The notes: generated by a model from the sequence alone, not told the origin. A stretch of DNA of 64,000 nucleotides from Nannobrachium achirus (GCA_963921795.1 OY997660.1:939480-1003479), one strand, 5' to 3'; positions 21,123 to 33,135 are shown, numbered from the stretch's first letter. Translations and numbers: made by a program.

Positions 21123-24071
21123 ATGGCTAGCAGCAGCAGCAACAACAGCTTGTCATCTCGCTTGGTTAACGGATTGAATGGAGGAGCCCATGACAGTATC
21201 TTGGAGGGATTCATTTTGGATTTTATTAACGATGGCAGTGAATCCGAGTGGCTCTCGGACGAATCAGATGATGATGATGACGAAGATGGCATAGTTTTTG
21301 ATCAAATCAACAGCAGTGTGTGTTCTGACAACGAGGATGAGGAGACTGGTGGAACAGCTGCTCCTGGAGGCGTTCATGTGGGCATCGCACCGCTGTTAAA
21401 GTTACCCGAGGTTGAGAATATTGCCGTGCACACCGATCGACCAGCAGAGTTGCAAAAGATCAGAAACTTTCATTGCAAATGCAATGAGATTCGTAAAGAG
21501 AATTCAGAACGCCCGGCTGTGTCTTGCAGTCAGAAATTGGACCCTGACACGATCTGTGACATACGAAGTGACACACTAGCCTTGACAAAGGAGCAGAGAG
21601 ACATGTTTCTCTTGGGAGTTATAAGTACGTGCGTGAATATCTCAGAAAATACTCAAAGGACAAAGAAAGTGAACGCTAAGAGAAAGAGAAACAGAACGAC
21701 ATACATGGTGAACACTATTGTCGTCTGTCGCCCCACATTCCTCTTCGTCTATGGGTGAGTTACATACGTTTACATTGCAAAAGCAAATGCTATTGATACC
21801 TATGTCTTGTTAAATAGTGTAGTGGTTCGGCGGCGTGGCGCTATTATGTTATGTTTGAGCCCGCAGCCCACGTCTAAAATACACTAGCTTATTTTCTATG
21901 TTTAATACGGACGACAGGGCAACTGTGTTTTAGACAACGCTAGCGTCACATCAAACATCCGCTGCAGAAAGGATACGGAAACAGATCCTGTGCTGTATGT
22001 ATGTGTATGTGGAAATTAGCGGATACAGTGGGCCGAGTTTAGACCGGATATAAGCCCTGTGCAGCAAATAGAAACCAGGCTTTCCACAGGTACAGTAGTG
22101 GTGGAAAGTACCAATACTGCAATGTAGAAATACTCCATTACAAGTTCGGAATTCAAACTGTGTTAACGTTGTAGATTGTAGTTTCTATTGGGTTTATTTT
22201 AAAATGAAAACAATTGGGCAGATCTACAAGCTCACAATGTGTCACATCACAAAGCATTGTGATAATAGTAATAGGTCTACTAATAGTAACTCAAGTGGAG
22301 TAGAAGTAAACGTATTAGAAATACTCAAGTAAAGTACATATACCTCTAAATTGTACTTAAGTACAGTACTTATGTATTTAGTTACTTTACACCACTAAAG
22401 TGTATTTACTGTATGTATGTAATCATTCATCTGTCATTTTGTAACACATTGTTTGACTTTCTTTTCTCTCTTTTCTCCAGGATCAGCAAACACCTTTTCC
22501 AAACCCTTTTGACTCACTACAAAGAGAATGGGGTGACCACACGCCAGGCTCAGCCGCGTCCAAGGACAAACAAGAACTTCCTGAGTAGTGAGGACATCAA
22601 TAGGGTCATCACATTCATCTCAAACTACGCAGAGGTCCATGCCATTTCATTGCCTGGACGCCACCCCGGTCACAAGGACTACAGTCTTAAGTTGCTGCCA
22701 AGTGATGTCACCAAAGCCTCAGTGTGGCGTCACTATAAAGCTGCTTTGGAAGATGGTATGTAATTGTTTTTGTTTACCTAATACATGTATTCTCATAATA
22801 AAGACATGCATGACAACACTTAAAAAATGCTTGTTACACTTGGTGTTCCAGTGCCATTTCAAAATAGCAGATCTACAAGCTCACAATCTGTCGCATCAAG
22901 TATGCATGACAACACTTAAAAAATGCTTGTTACATTTGTCACTGTAGATTGTCTATGTTTATAACCATTATTTGTAAATGTATGTATGTTTTTATTATTA
23001 ATTATTTTATTCAAAACATTGTGTCTCTGCAGGACAACGTGGTGTTCGTCTGGGACTTGTTATTTGTTTATTGACTTTATTGGTTTGCTACTGTGTTGGG
23101 CACAAGTTAGGAGTACAAGATATTAATGCACTTTTTTTACTCTCTCCTTTCAGGTGCACTATCCTACAACGGCTCTTCAGGTTAGCCCGTTGTTTTTTCT
23201 CACTGCACGGAAGTGTGGTCTTTTCGGTATCCACTGTGAAGGCCTGACAAAGCAAGTTAATTACCTCATCGATGAAGGGATGGCGTCGGGCAAAGGCAGC
23301 AACGCAGTCATCAGCTATGTGGATCATTTTTTCAACAACTATGGAGTTGGAGAAGCAAACGTGGACCTTCATTGTGACAACTGCAGTGGACAAAACAAGA
23401 ACAACTTTGTGCTGTGGTACTGTGCCTGGCGAACGATTCACGGGCTGCACAAGAAGTTAGGCCTCCACCTCCTTATTGCCGGCCACACAAAGTTTGGTCC
23501 TGACTGGTGCTTTGGCCGCTTCAAGCAGGTCTTCAGGAAGAGCAGAGTGGACACCCTGGCAGACATTGTGACTGTGATGAATAAGAGCTCTGAGGTGAAG
23601 GGAGTGAACCTCTCCCAGCTAGTCGGACATGAAGATGGAACCGTGCTCGTTGAAGGCTACGACTGGCAAGCTCACCTGACTCCATACTTCCGCAAGCTTC
23701 CACAGATTAAAAGCTACCAGCACTTTAGCTTTGATGCAGAGAGACCTGGTGTGGTTATGGCCCAAAGATACAGAGACGCAGAAGTGATTGAGTTTCAGCT
23801 GCTCAAGGACCCTGCTGTCAAACCCCTGAGAGATGGTGTTCCAGTGCAACCTCCACCTGGACTCGATATGGCCCGGCAGGAATATCTTTTTACGAAAATC
23901 AGAGAATTCTGTGCTGATGATGCAAAAGATATCACATGCCCCAAACCAGTCCACAGTACCAATCAGTCCACTGCAGCAACGCCCACATCACAGAAGAAGA
24001 CCCCGCGCCCCAGACCAAAATCCACAGCACCGAAAAAGACCAAAGATCCAAAGCCCAGACGCTTTTGGTAG
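21123..24071 (+). pseudogene. DUF7869-like transposon-derived gene, central exon(s) missing
   Basis: Four segments with splice signals. Exon 1, 21123-21754, starts ATGGCTAGCAGC, has an acidic run (about residues 45-55) and ends at a strong GTGAGT donor. Exon 2, 22481-22755, follows CTCCAG and ends at GTATGT; phases 2 and 1 fit. It contains ISKHLFQTLLTHY, NYAEVHAISLPGR and KLLPSDVTKASVWRHY, typical of the family. Exon 3 at 23033 continues GQRGVR then loses similarity within a few residues. The last exon, from 23154 after TTTCAG, has LTARKCGLFG, DLHCDNCSGQNKNN and GHTKFGPDWCFG, the RNase H-like core of this group, then a Pro/Lys-rich tail to 24071. The stretch normally joining exons 3 and 4 is absent, and the frames do not meet, so a full protein is unlikely unless an exon is elsewhere. 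Function is not established; a transposase ancestry is inferred. Confidence 0.65.
22093..22397. mobile_element. hAT-like MITE in the first intron
   Basis: Starts CAGTAGTGGTGGAAAGTACC and ends TACTTTACACCACTA, an inverted pair like widespread fish hAT-type MITEs. It carries the dispersed 20-bp motif at 22219-22237. No exact 8-bp duplication at its ends. Confidence 0.6.
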
Positions 24072-25214
24072 AGCATCCGCATCCTTTTGATAAGGAAGAA
24101 CTGTTACACTGTACTTAAGTACAAGTATGAGGTATTTTTACTTTACTGGTGCCATTTCAAAATAGCAGATCTACAAGCTCACAATGTGTCGCATCATTTT
24201 TAACATGTGACTTTTACTTGTAACAGAGTGTACCTACATTGCATTATTGCGTTTTTCCCCCATAAATGCAGCTTTATTCATTGACATTTGCTGTCACTCT
24301 TGTACATTCATTGCTATAGTTTCATGCTCTGACCACTTGTCATCTCGCTTATGTTAATGGGTGGAGGAGCAGAAGATAGTATCCTGGTGGGGTTTATTTT
24401 TAAATGAAAACAATTGAGGGATTTGAAAATGGCAGATTTAAAAGCTTCACAATGATAGAAACCAAATGGACCCTTATGTAACTCAGAGAGTGTACAAATG
24501 GAATGGGCAGAGCCATGCATGTCAAACTGAGCCTTTACTATTGGCAGTGTTGTATAACTACGGTATGTATTTACTCGAGTACTATACTTAAGTACAATTA
24601 TGAGGTATTTTTACTTTTACTTTACTGGTGCCATTTCAAAATAGCAGATCTACAAGCTCACAATGTGTCGTGTCGCATCATTTTTAACATGTGACTTTTA
24701 CTTGCAACAGAGTGTATCTACATTGCAGTATTAATACTTTTACTTGAGTAAAACATTTGAGTACTTTTTCCATCACTGACTGGTGGGTTAGTCCCCCATA
24801 AAATTCAGCTTTATTCATTGACATTTTCTGTTATTCTTGTACATTCACAAATAAAAAAGGACTATTGAATTCATTGTCTGACATTGATTGCTTAATGTAG
24901 GCCTGCATAATAATGACATTGTGTACTGTAGCTATTTACATTTTACAGTTTCTAGGATATAGATTAAGGATATATAACTCACTTTAGGCCAGAACATCTA
25001 ACCATTAACTAAATTACCAACTTATTTATACTAGAGTATATCAAAATGTGTTCTGTAGTGAAAGTAACTATATACTACTACTAAAAACCCTCAAAATCAC
25101 AGTTTATTGAAGATCATGACTTTAGAGATAGTGTGTACCAGGCCTGGAATGGTCATTTTAGGGGCTTTGGTACATTATCTTTCACTTTTGCTCTTTTTCC
25201 CGACTACACCAAAG
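24072..25214. repeat. Duplicated non-coding block downstream of the gene
   Basis: A block with GGTGCCATTTCAAAATAGCA occurs at about 24149 and 24629, each followed by the dispersed motif and by CATTTTTAACATGTGACTTT; later CAGCTTTATTCATTGACATT recurs at 24269 and 24808. Between them, 24335-24400 resembles the start of exon 1 (21141-21210), including CTTGTCATCTCGCTT. No open gene. Confidence 0.6.
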
Positions 25215-26040
25215 CTCTTTGCCCAAAAATAGCCGATCTACAAGCTTGTTGCTAAGTAATGCATTTGACATGGCAATCTTTATGCTGCTGTATGTAGCCA
25301 CAATTGTTTACTTGCATAGTCAATCAAACATGCACTGCACACAGTCCCAGAAACAGGCATGCACTGCACGCACGCACACACACACACATGCTCAGAAAAC
25401 ATTTCCAACTTTCATGTGTTCATATTTTAGATCTGGGGTCTTCAACGTTTTCAGGCCAAGGACCCCTTAGTTGAGTGAGAGATGTAGCAGGGACCCCCAC
25501 AACCTTTTCATAGATTCCATATAGTTTCATTGTTTGACAACACATTCATCACTGTAGGCCTATGTTTCATGTCAATTTGTTTGAAGCTGCATGGACAAGG
25601 GCGAGGTTCACACATCTAATGGGTCGTATAGGTGGGCACGGGCGTTTTTCACACATTTAATGGGTCGTAGCACCCGCCACCCATTAGCATGATGTGTATG
25701 TACAGGCACCCCCTCCCAGTCCTTACATTCTTGCATAGTCAATCAACTGCATCATTGCACTGGACCAAATGAATAATAAAATGCATATTAACCTGACTCT
25801 TAAAATGAGATTGCAACACCAGAACTAAATATGACATGCACTGCATAGTCACAGAAACAGGCATGCACGGCACGCACGCACACACACACATACACACACA
25901 TGCTCAGAAGATGTTGGTTCACCTGTGAGCACACATTTCCAACTTTCACGTGTTCATATTTTAGATCTGGGGTCTTCAACGTTTTCAGGCCAAGGACCCC
26001 TTAGTTGAGTGAGAGATGTAGCAGGGACCCCCACAACTGC
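25215..26040. repeat. Direct duplication of a ~190-bp block, hAT-type repeat
   Basis: About 25330-25505 and 25838-26037 share GAAACAGGCATGCAC, a CA-rich tract and a long identical stretch containing GGGGTCTTCAACGTTTTCAG. The latter resembles a common fish hAT-type terminus. No gene. Confidence 0.7.
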
Positions 26041-26815
26041 ATTAGCCTACTGAATCATACTAGACTCACATTTAACATTCAAAAAACATGTTAAAAAGGT
26101 AGCAAACACAATCAAATTCAACTTAAGTAAGTGGGGGTCCACGGACCACGGGCTAATGTGTCCATTTGGGGGTCCTTGACATTAAGATTACAAGTAGACC
26201 AACACATAATGTGTGCCATCTAAATGATAGGAACCAAATGGACCCTTCTGGGTATGGGTACAAATGGAATGGGTCTTGGAAATTAATCTCTAATGGGGGT
26301 CCCTGGCGTATCTTTTCAAATGGGGGTCCGCGGGCTAATGTGTCCATTTGGGTGACACATTGTGAGCTTGTAGATCTGCTAAGTGGGTAATGTATATGTT
26401 TTGCAATAATAATCTAAATCTACTAAATAACTAGTAGTTTTAAATAATTGTGGTGGAATAAAAGTACAACATTTGAAGTTGACAGCTATACCACTGTGGG
26501 GGTGGTTTGACTTGGGGGGAGTGATTTAGGGGTGTAGACAAGTACCTATTGTCCCTCCCATTGTCACACCCACTTCTGGCTACCCAGAGGTGACAAAATG
26601 TTCCTTGCCTTGAAATGGCTTTTTAAGCACTTTGGGCTTTATGGTGCAACAAGTTTAAAATGTCCATAACTTCTTCAAATAAGCTCCAATTTCAACAAAT
26701 GATACATCATATGAAAGCTTAGATTCTGTACTTGGATAATCTGTACAAAAAAGAAAAATGACCATGCAGACATAAGGAACAAAGTACCAGACCTACTCAC
26801 AAATGTATTTTAAAT
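26041..26815. other. Non-coding, short dispersed motifs
   Basis: Contains the minus-strand copy of the dispersed 20-bp motif (26358-26380) and one of the second motif (26229-26247). No coding region seen. Confidence 0.45.
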
Positions 26816-26892
26816 GCATGAGGTAAGGCTTGAACCGGGGACTTCTGGAATGATAGACAAAGGCCTTACCAGGTGAACTATGCACAGCTCTG
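26816..26892 (-). repeat. tRNA-like unit, minus strand
   Basis: Reverse complement has GTTCACCTGGTAAGGC as an A-box-like segment and CCCGGTTCAAGCC as B box. Acceptor stem is poor, so a SINE remnant is more likely than a tRNA gene. Confidence 0.4.
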
Positions 26893-27250
26893 CACAGTGA
26901 GAAAATATTACTTTGAATGTTTGTTTTAGAGGCAGAAGAATAATTTGCATAATACTTGCAATATTCATTGAATTATTAAAAAAGCATGTTTCAATTTTTA
27001 AAAATTGCGCCCCCCTTTGGCCAATTGGAGTAAGATTGCTTTCAGTGATATTTGGACTAACCCTCTACATATTTGCCAAATGCCATGAACGTGTCACTTT
27101 GCAAGTATGATTTAGAGGCAGAAGAATAATTTGCATAAAACTGCAATATAGAGTGAATTATTAAAAAAATAACGCTTTAAAAGAAATCCGCCAAGACATA
27201 TCTAACCGTATTGGTCCAAAGTTCATGTAAAAAAAGTTTTGCGCACGTTA
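26893..27250 (-). repeat. Inverted copy of the 11.5-12.2 kb repeat
   Basis: Shares, in reverse complement, TTAGAGGCAGAAGAATAATT, GGCCAATTGGAGTAAGATTG and GGTCCAAAGTTCATGTAAAA with 11480-12190. Confidence 0.75.
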
Positions 27251-27810
27251 AGCTACACTGACAGTTGCTGGTCTGTTGCTGAAGACCATGCAGATGACAC
27301 AAAGTTGGTGGGCTTTTTCAGTGACGACGAGACTGCCTACAGGAATATGGTGCCATGAGGACAATGTTGCACTCACCAAGGAGCTGATTATGGAAGCAGG
27401 AGGCCGGGAATCTTGACAGCGTTGCAGTGGAGCAGACGGTCAGCATCTTTCCATTGTCATTACTTGAATCCTGCACTGTGTTATATGTGGATATACATTT
27501 GATCTGCTCATATTAGCAACAATTGACATATCTAACTGGTTTTCCTTCTATGGCAATTTATTTCTCAATTCCATAGCTACATTCTGAAGTGGTTGCTGGT
27601 TGCTGAGGACCATGATGAAACTGGTCCAATGGTGCCATGAGGACAACGTCGCACTCATCAAGGAGCTGATTATGGAAGCAGGAGGCCCGGGAATCTGACT
27701 GTGTTGCATTGGAGCAGACGGTCAGCATCTTTTCATTGTCATTACTTGAACCCATGTGGATATACTGTACATTTGATCTGCTTATATTGGCAACACTTGA
27801 CATCTGACCA
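27251..27810 (+). pseudogene. Duplicated remnant with reverse-transcriptase-like words
   Basis: Short stretches translate to HADDTKLVGFFSDDETAYR (27285-27341) and WCHEDNVALTKELIM, resembling the catalytic-box region of L2-like RTs. A second, shorter copy follows at about 27585-27790 and lacks the ADD box. Frames are broken. The similarity is limited and could be chance in part. Confidence 0.4.
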
Positions 27811-28457
27811 TTGCCCTTGTTTCCTTTCTATGGCTATTTTCTCTTTTGCAGAAGACTGAAAATGATGGCAGCTTGGAAGTTCAAGTACACATTCAGCACG
27901 CATGCTGAAAAAGGCACTCTCTATCATCAGGCTGAGCCCTGCTGCTATGTCACTCTGGCTACGTGGGGCATCACACAGGCATTACCACTTCCTTTATTAT
28001 GATTATGTTTTGTAACTGCAAATCATTTCACCCTTTTCACTCCTGTAAACTTGTGATGTGACAATAACTGTCCTTTGGGGTATCCCCCTCGTGCACATGG
28101 AAGTTGACCAGAAATGAAAATGTGGTCACTGTTGCATACCAATTCATTGTTTTGGCAAAACCTTGTCTGGGTCCATTTACTGTATGCTTATTCTACTGCC
28201 AGGCATTGTACATAGTGTATCCCATTTAGGACTTGGGCCAATTCGAACGCCTTCTAAATCCTGGCCTAAGCTTGTTGGAAAAACTTCAAATGTTTATTCA
28301 AAATAACAAATGTTTACTGGAGAACCCCAAAAGGGGTTCCTGTCCTAAATGGATTATTGCAGCTGAAATTGAGAACCAAAAGCATAGAAGTGTTGCTATT
28401 ATGTACTTGGCAATCAAGATGTGACAACTGAAACATGTTTCAGGTTTGTTTACGGTT
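27811..28457. other. Unassigned sequence
   Basis: A small open frame (27811-28002) follows a CTCTTTTGCAG that looks like a splice acceptor, but I do not recognise the product. The last ~15 bases before 28458 resemble the sequence upstream of the P2RX7-like start at 30881. Confidence 0.35.
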
Positions 28458-28597
28458 ATGGCATCTGCAGGCACACCAGAGTCTGAACACTCCATGGAGG
28501 AAGAGGATTATTTCCAAATCATAGTTGACTCAGAAACACACCAGGGCTATTTTTGTTTTAACCAGAATATACGGAGGAACAACTCCAGATTGAAACA
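28458..28597 (+). pseudogene. Partial inverted copy of P2RX7-C-like exon 1
   Basis: Starts ATGGCATCTGCAGG and encodes a decayed match to the first ~50 residues of the minus-strand gene at 30881, including TPESEHSMEEEDYFQ and ETHQGYF, then loses frame. It lacks the Cys-rich part. Confidence 0.75.
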
Positions 28598-29484
28598 AAC
28601 TGTTTAACTTTAGATTGAAGGTGGATTTTGCATACTATTGTCATTGAATGTACCTTCTTTTGAGAAAATCTTGTCTGTGCCAACATGGAAGTAAAAATAA
28701 AAAGAACATTCTACTGTCACTGTGTGCCTTTTGAGAAAATCTTGTCTGTGCCAACATGGAAGTAAAAAGAACATTCTCCTGTCACTGTGTGCCTTCCAAT
28801 CTATTTCATGTGAGATGCAACTAGTGTTATTTATCAGCCCATGTAGTAGTAATTAGTTGTGGTAATATAAGTCAATAGAAATCTGTGTGTTTTACTCTCC
28901 ACATCTTTGATTTACACAATGTTACTCAAGCAATTGGTCTGTTATTGGGCAGTTATGTTTTTTTTACTCTCCACATCATTTTGGATTTACAAACTCGTCA
29001 TTATTACTCATGCAATTGGGCAGTTGTTTTTTACTCTCCACATCCTTTTGTTACTCATGCAATGTTGGTCTGTTATTGGGCACAGTTGATTGCTGCTACG
29101 ATATTTAGGTACCAAAAGCATATTATGCACTTGACAATCATTACTGAACACAGGACAGCATCTCCAAGCATCTCCAAACACTATCAGACATGGTAAAAGG
29201 AATTCTGTACCAAATGAGACCAGACCATTTCTAATGAGGTTCAAAGGGACCCTTCCACAGTCTAGCTGTTCAACAGTTGGAACTGGGAATAAGTCAAACT
29301 GAAAAGTTGAAATATTTCAAGTAGTGAACCGTACATTGCTTCATGAATGCTTATAGGGTATACTGTGATTACTTTCAATGAATATTTGCAACCAAAATGT
29401 GAAGAATCAATTTTCAATTTTATTTACAAAAACAAAAGAATAATATTGCATCTGTATTTCAGCTTTCATAGCTCTTCAAAAGCT
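28598..29484. repeat. Short tandem duplications, otherwise unassigned
   Basis: A ~73-bp unit with GAGAAAATCTTGTCTGTGCC occurs at 28660 and 28733. A looser ~75-bp unit with TTTTACTCTCCACATC occurs at 28891, 28964 and 29029. No gene. Confidence 0.6.
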
Positions 29485-30881
29485 TCAGCTCTTCCCGGAA
29501 TCCACAATAATCCCCCTAGGATCAGGAAATGCAGACCTTTTGAAGAAGATTGAAGAATGTATTAGAAGTTTGCAAAGGAAAATGTACAGTATAGTTCACT
29601 GGTACAAGAAAGGCCAACTAAAAGGATAAACACAAAACTAAAGCCTTTGAGCTTATTTATATTGTGGTCCTTTTTTAAACTCATACAACATGAAAAGGTC
29701 CACATAAAACGCAGTACTATGCAAAAAAAATAAATCCAAAATACCTGACTGCATTGATGACACAGGCAGGTAATGGGATGCGGTTGTCATCACCCAGTAT
29801 CTCCCCTTGCAAGACCCACTCAAGGAAGTGTCTGTATGCTACTAAACGGTATTGCCTGAAAGATAAAGGCCAACACAATGGGTTGAATAAATAAATAGTC
29901 CGTAGAAGGCATGCAACCGTGACTACCACATGATATTATGCCCGTTTGATCATTCAATGGGTCACAGTATACCTACAGTGGCCATTTCACACATAAAATA
30001 ATAACACCATTACACACTGGGACATTACAACGACCCAGGTGACGGCTAAAATAACGGGATCATGGATATATCAAGTTTAGCACACAACTACAACAACAAC
30101 AGTCAAACATAATATAAAACAATCTTTCCAGGCTCCACCACCACGGCCCCAGAAATCCAACAATAAAAGACGTGATGATTCCAGCACTCATGTTTGTGTC
30201 CCTACGGTTGGATAGGACATAGGCTACTGCTTATTCATTTATTAGAAAAGAGGTAACAAAGTGACCAGGACGCATTGTAGCTCCATTCACCAGCGTAGCA
30301 TACTTAGCTTAGCATAGGGACACAAATGTGAAGTTGGCTGTATAAACTTTACAGCAATGTTTAGGCTATACTTACGCTAGAGACAGCCGTCCAGCTTCCC
30401 CCGCTGCCCGCTGGGTTTGGTTGATTCTTCCAGTTCTTCTTTGGAACCCTAAAGTACGTTTCCAGAATGTGTCTGTCTATGTGTGGTCCAAAGCTGCCAT
30501 GTAGAGTCACACAGATCGGTTGCTCTGGTTCCCCCTCATCATCCATCTCATTCTGCAGCTCGTCCAAGAGGAATTGCGCAAGGTGAATTCATGGCAACAT
30601 AGCGACTCTATTTCGGTCTCCATTGGAATGCAGTTGGTACACAGGCACCAAGAATCATTCCCAACGCGTGGCTGCTGCTGCTCCTCTGCCCCAGCAGCAG
30701 CTACTCTGGCTGCTTCAACAGCAATGGCTGCTGCCTGCTCCTCGTCCCTAATCCGGAGCTGTTCCTCCGTATATACCGGTTCAAATAAATAGCCCTGGTG
30801 TGTTTCTGACTCAACTATAACTTGGAAATAATCCTCTTCCTCCATGGAGTGTTCCGACTCTGGTGTGCGTGCAGACGCCAT
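29485..30881 (-). pseudogene. P2RX7 C-terminal-domain-like gene, three exons, compensating frameshifts
   Basis: Minus strand. Exon 1, 30881-30376, starts ATGGCGTCTGCACG and encodes an acidic leader, GYLFEPVYTEEQL, an Ala-rich helix and the Cys motif WCLCTNC with LCCHEF, which matches the Cys-rich ballast domain of P2X7 receptors and the many small fish proteins called P2X purinoceptor 7-like. It ends at a GTAAGT donor. Exon 2, 29855-29745, follows TTTCAG and encodes QYRLVAYRHFLEW and PLPACVI. Exon 3, 29536-29485, encodes AFPDPRG and ends TGA. All three junction phases agree (2, 2). Inside exon 1 the frame shifts near 30575 and back near a G-run around 30405, leaving a stop at 30507-30509 in the original frame. 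That is either decay or homopolymer sequence error. About 222 residues if repaired, the usual size. No channel domain is present. Confidence 0.65.
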
Positions 30882-31315
30882 GACTGTGTAAACAAATCTG
30901 AATACAGATGTGTGGAGGAGGGATCAGATAACGTTTAGGGTGGCACGAAATCTTGGGGGGACACCCCGTGGGCTGTCTGTGGGTTGGTGACGTTGGTTTC
31001 ACTGAGAAAGGGGTGTAGTTTTTCCGCAAATGAACGGTGAGGCGGTTCGCGTCATGGTTCACGGTGTTATAACTCAATTTCTTGTTCAGTGCCAAACGAC
31101 TTTCAGATCAACTATCTCACTATGGACTTCCCTGCCAAACGACAGTTTGACAGGGAAGTCCAACAATTTTTTTTTTTTGATTTTTGATTTTTTTTTTATT
31201 TATTTTTTTTTGACCCCATTAAATCTAGTAAACATGATTTCAATCGCGATTTTGTATGTTCCACCCCCCATACAACCCCATCTTTCATACAGGGCAGCCA
31301 TCTTTGCTTGAGACC
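30882..31315. other. Non-coding, hairpin and T-rich tract
   Basis: An imperfect hairpin at 31126-31163 has arms GGACTTCCCTG and CAGGGAAGTCC. The words TATGGACTTCCCTGCC also occur at 47519, within a TTAA-type element. T-rich tract at 31167-31212. Confidence 0.5.
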
Positions 31316-31975
31316 AGATTTTGGGTGAATCGTTCACTTTTTCATACAAGCGTGAAAATTGGTACACTTGTACAGTTTGGGGCCCTGAACAATTTCAGAT
31401 ATGGAGCCATTGCAAAAACGCCCCCTGGTGGCCATGGCGGCCATTTTACTTTCCACCATTACCCGTTAATGTATTTTACATCATAACTCCTAAACCAAAC
31501 ATGATAATACAGAATAGGTGATGTCTACACCTATGTTTTGATGGTCAAGGATTCCATTGATATCATGTACAACATCACAACCTGTTCAGGTGAATAGTTA
31601 ATGGTCAATTCCGTGATGTTGTGAGGTAATCTGCTGGTTATATCCGAACATTTTTGACTTTTTCATAAAAGTATGAAACTTGGTACACTTGTACAGTTTG
31701 GGACCCTGAACATTGTCAGATATGGAGCCATTGCGAAAACGCCCCCTGGTGGCCATGGCAGCCATTTTAATAGCCACCATTACCAGACAATGTATTTTGC
31801 ATCTTATCTCTTGAACCATACATGATAATACAGAATATGTGATGTCTACACCTATGTTTTGATGGTCAAGGATACCATTGATAATGTGTACAACATCATA
31901 AGCTGTCCAGCTGAATAGTTAATGGTCAATTCAGTGATTTGTATCTGTTGCATACATGTTGAGTATAATACCGTG
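31316..31975. repeat. Left arm of a 4.6-kb inverted-repeat element (two ~320-bp units)
   Basis: Units contain GGTACACTTGTACAGTTTGG and CGCCCCCTGGTGGCCATGG (about 31360 and 31680). The arm pairs with 34935-35900 in reverse complement, which holds three units. Related words occur at 12660-12890. Confidence 0.75.
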
Positions 31976-32224
31976 AGAGCAGAGCAATATTAAATATGAC
32001 AAAAACAAATTAGCTTTAAATAATGTATCACAGGCAAAGGTTTATTTCAAAGATTTTATTTCAGATATAGTTTGTTTTGTTGACTATATATTGGTTTCAT
32101 GACTGGTTGATTGAAAGTTGTCGTTGTTGACAATCTGGCTAACCATTGTCAAAGAAAAGGGAAAAACAGAGCCCTTGCTGTTTTGTAATTCTGTTCTTGA
32201 GAGATTACGTTGTTGATGACAATG
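31976..32224. other. Unassigned, interior of inverted-repeat element
   Basis: No feature recognised. Confidence 0.35.
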
Positions 32225-32540
32225 CATTTCTTCTTCCATCTTCACAGCCTCCTCCACATTGACACAATGCTGTGCACTACTTTTGCATTTTTTGCCTGGC
32301 AGCCTTTCTTGCAGCCACAACTCAAGAGCTCAAGGAGGGATAGGCTTGCCTGTGGATGCCCACAATGGTCTCCAATCAAGTGGGTTCATCCAACCAGTCT
32401 GTTGGAGATGGCATAGCTGGTGCCACCTCAAATGCTTGTTCCCAACAGTGTTCTCCTTGGTACACTGCACCTGTGAGGTGCTGCACCAGTGCATCCTTAG
32501 TTGGGGTATAGGCTCCATCCCTCTTCCTTTTTTGAAGCGG
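32225..32540 (-). pseudogene. Fragment of a cysteine-rich (CXC-like) fish protein, minus-strand copy
   Basis: Minus-strand frames give TPTKDALVQHL, GEHCWEQAFEV and PSPTDW, then the frame breaks; downstream words correspond to a Cys-rich tail (CGCKKGC type) that is damaged here. It is about 80% similar to the plus-strand copy at 33136-33450, forming an inverted pair. I recognise the phrase order from uncharacterised fish and coral proteins; function unknown. Confidence 0.45.
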
Positions 32541-33135
32541 TGAAAGCCGCTTCCAAAGAGTGGCTTTGTGTGTCCCGTACATGTCCATATATGGTCATTC
32601 CAGTCCAGAATGAACAGGTTTTATCTGTCCCGTACATCCAGAATATGTGTGTCCCGTGCGTCCAGGATTGAGGATTGGTCAAGCTTCACAATTTGGCCCT
32701 CCAGATAAAATCAGTAATTCATTCAGAATTCATAAAAATATAGAACTGAAGCACAGAATATATAGATCTAGAACAGATTTCATAGCTCTAGAACACATAG
32801 AATAAACATTCACCGCTTCACTTCGAACCGAGGTTTGATTTTTTTGTGAATAACTCACTCTAGATGAGCGTGATTGATGTTGAGTTGGTTGCTGTTGCGA
32901 TCGTAGGAGAGAATTGTGAAGCATTCCACAATGGAAATGCCATGTCAAAGGCATTCAAGGTTTCTTTCCCCTGGTTGCAAATGCAGATACTCTGTCACAG
33001 CCAGTGAAAGCATGGAACACAGGAATATTTGTATTTGTCAGGAGTGGACCACTGGACCCAGAGTTTTGGCAATGTCATGTCTGAAGTTTTACAGTCCCAA
33101 ATGCCACCCAGCAAGCTCGTCTTGAGTTATTCACT
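32541..33135. other. Spacer between the inverted CXC-like fragments
   Basis: Contains three repeats of a TGTCCCGTRC word between 32572 and 32660. No gene. Confidence 0.4.

Noticed and set aside
26906..27110. Small open frame in the inverted repeat at 26.9 kb
   Set aside because: It is a translation of a non-coding transposon copy whose partner at 11.5-12.2 kb does not keep the frame.
30361..30567. Separate small gene in the other frame of P2RX7-like exon 1
   Set aside because: It continues the same domain after a frame shift and ends at the same splice donor.
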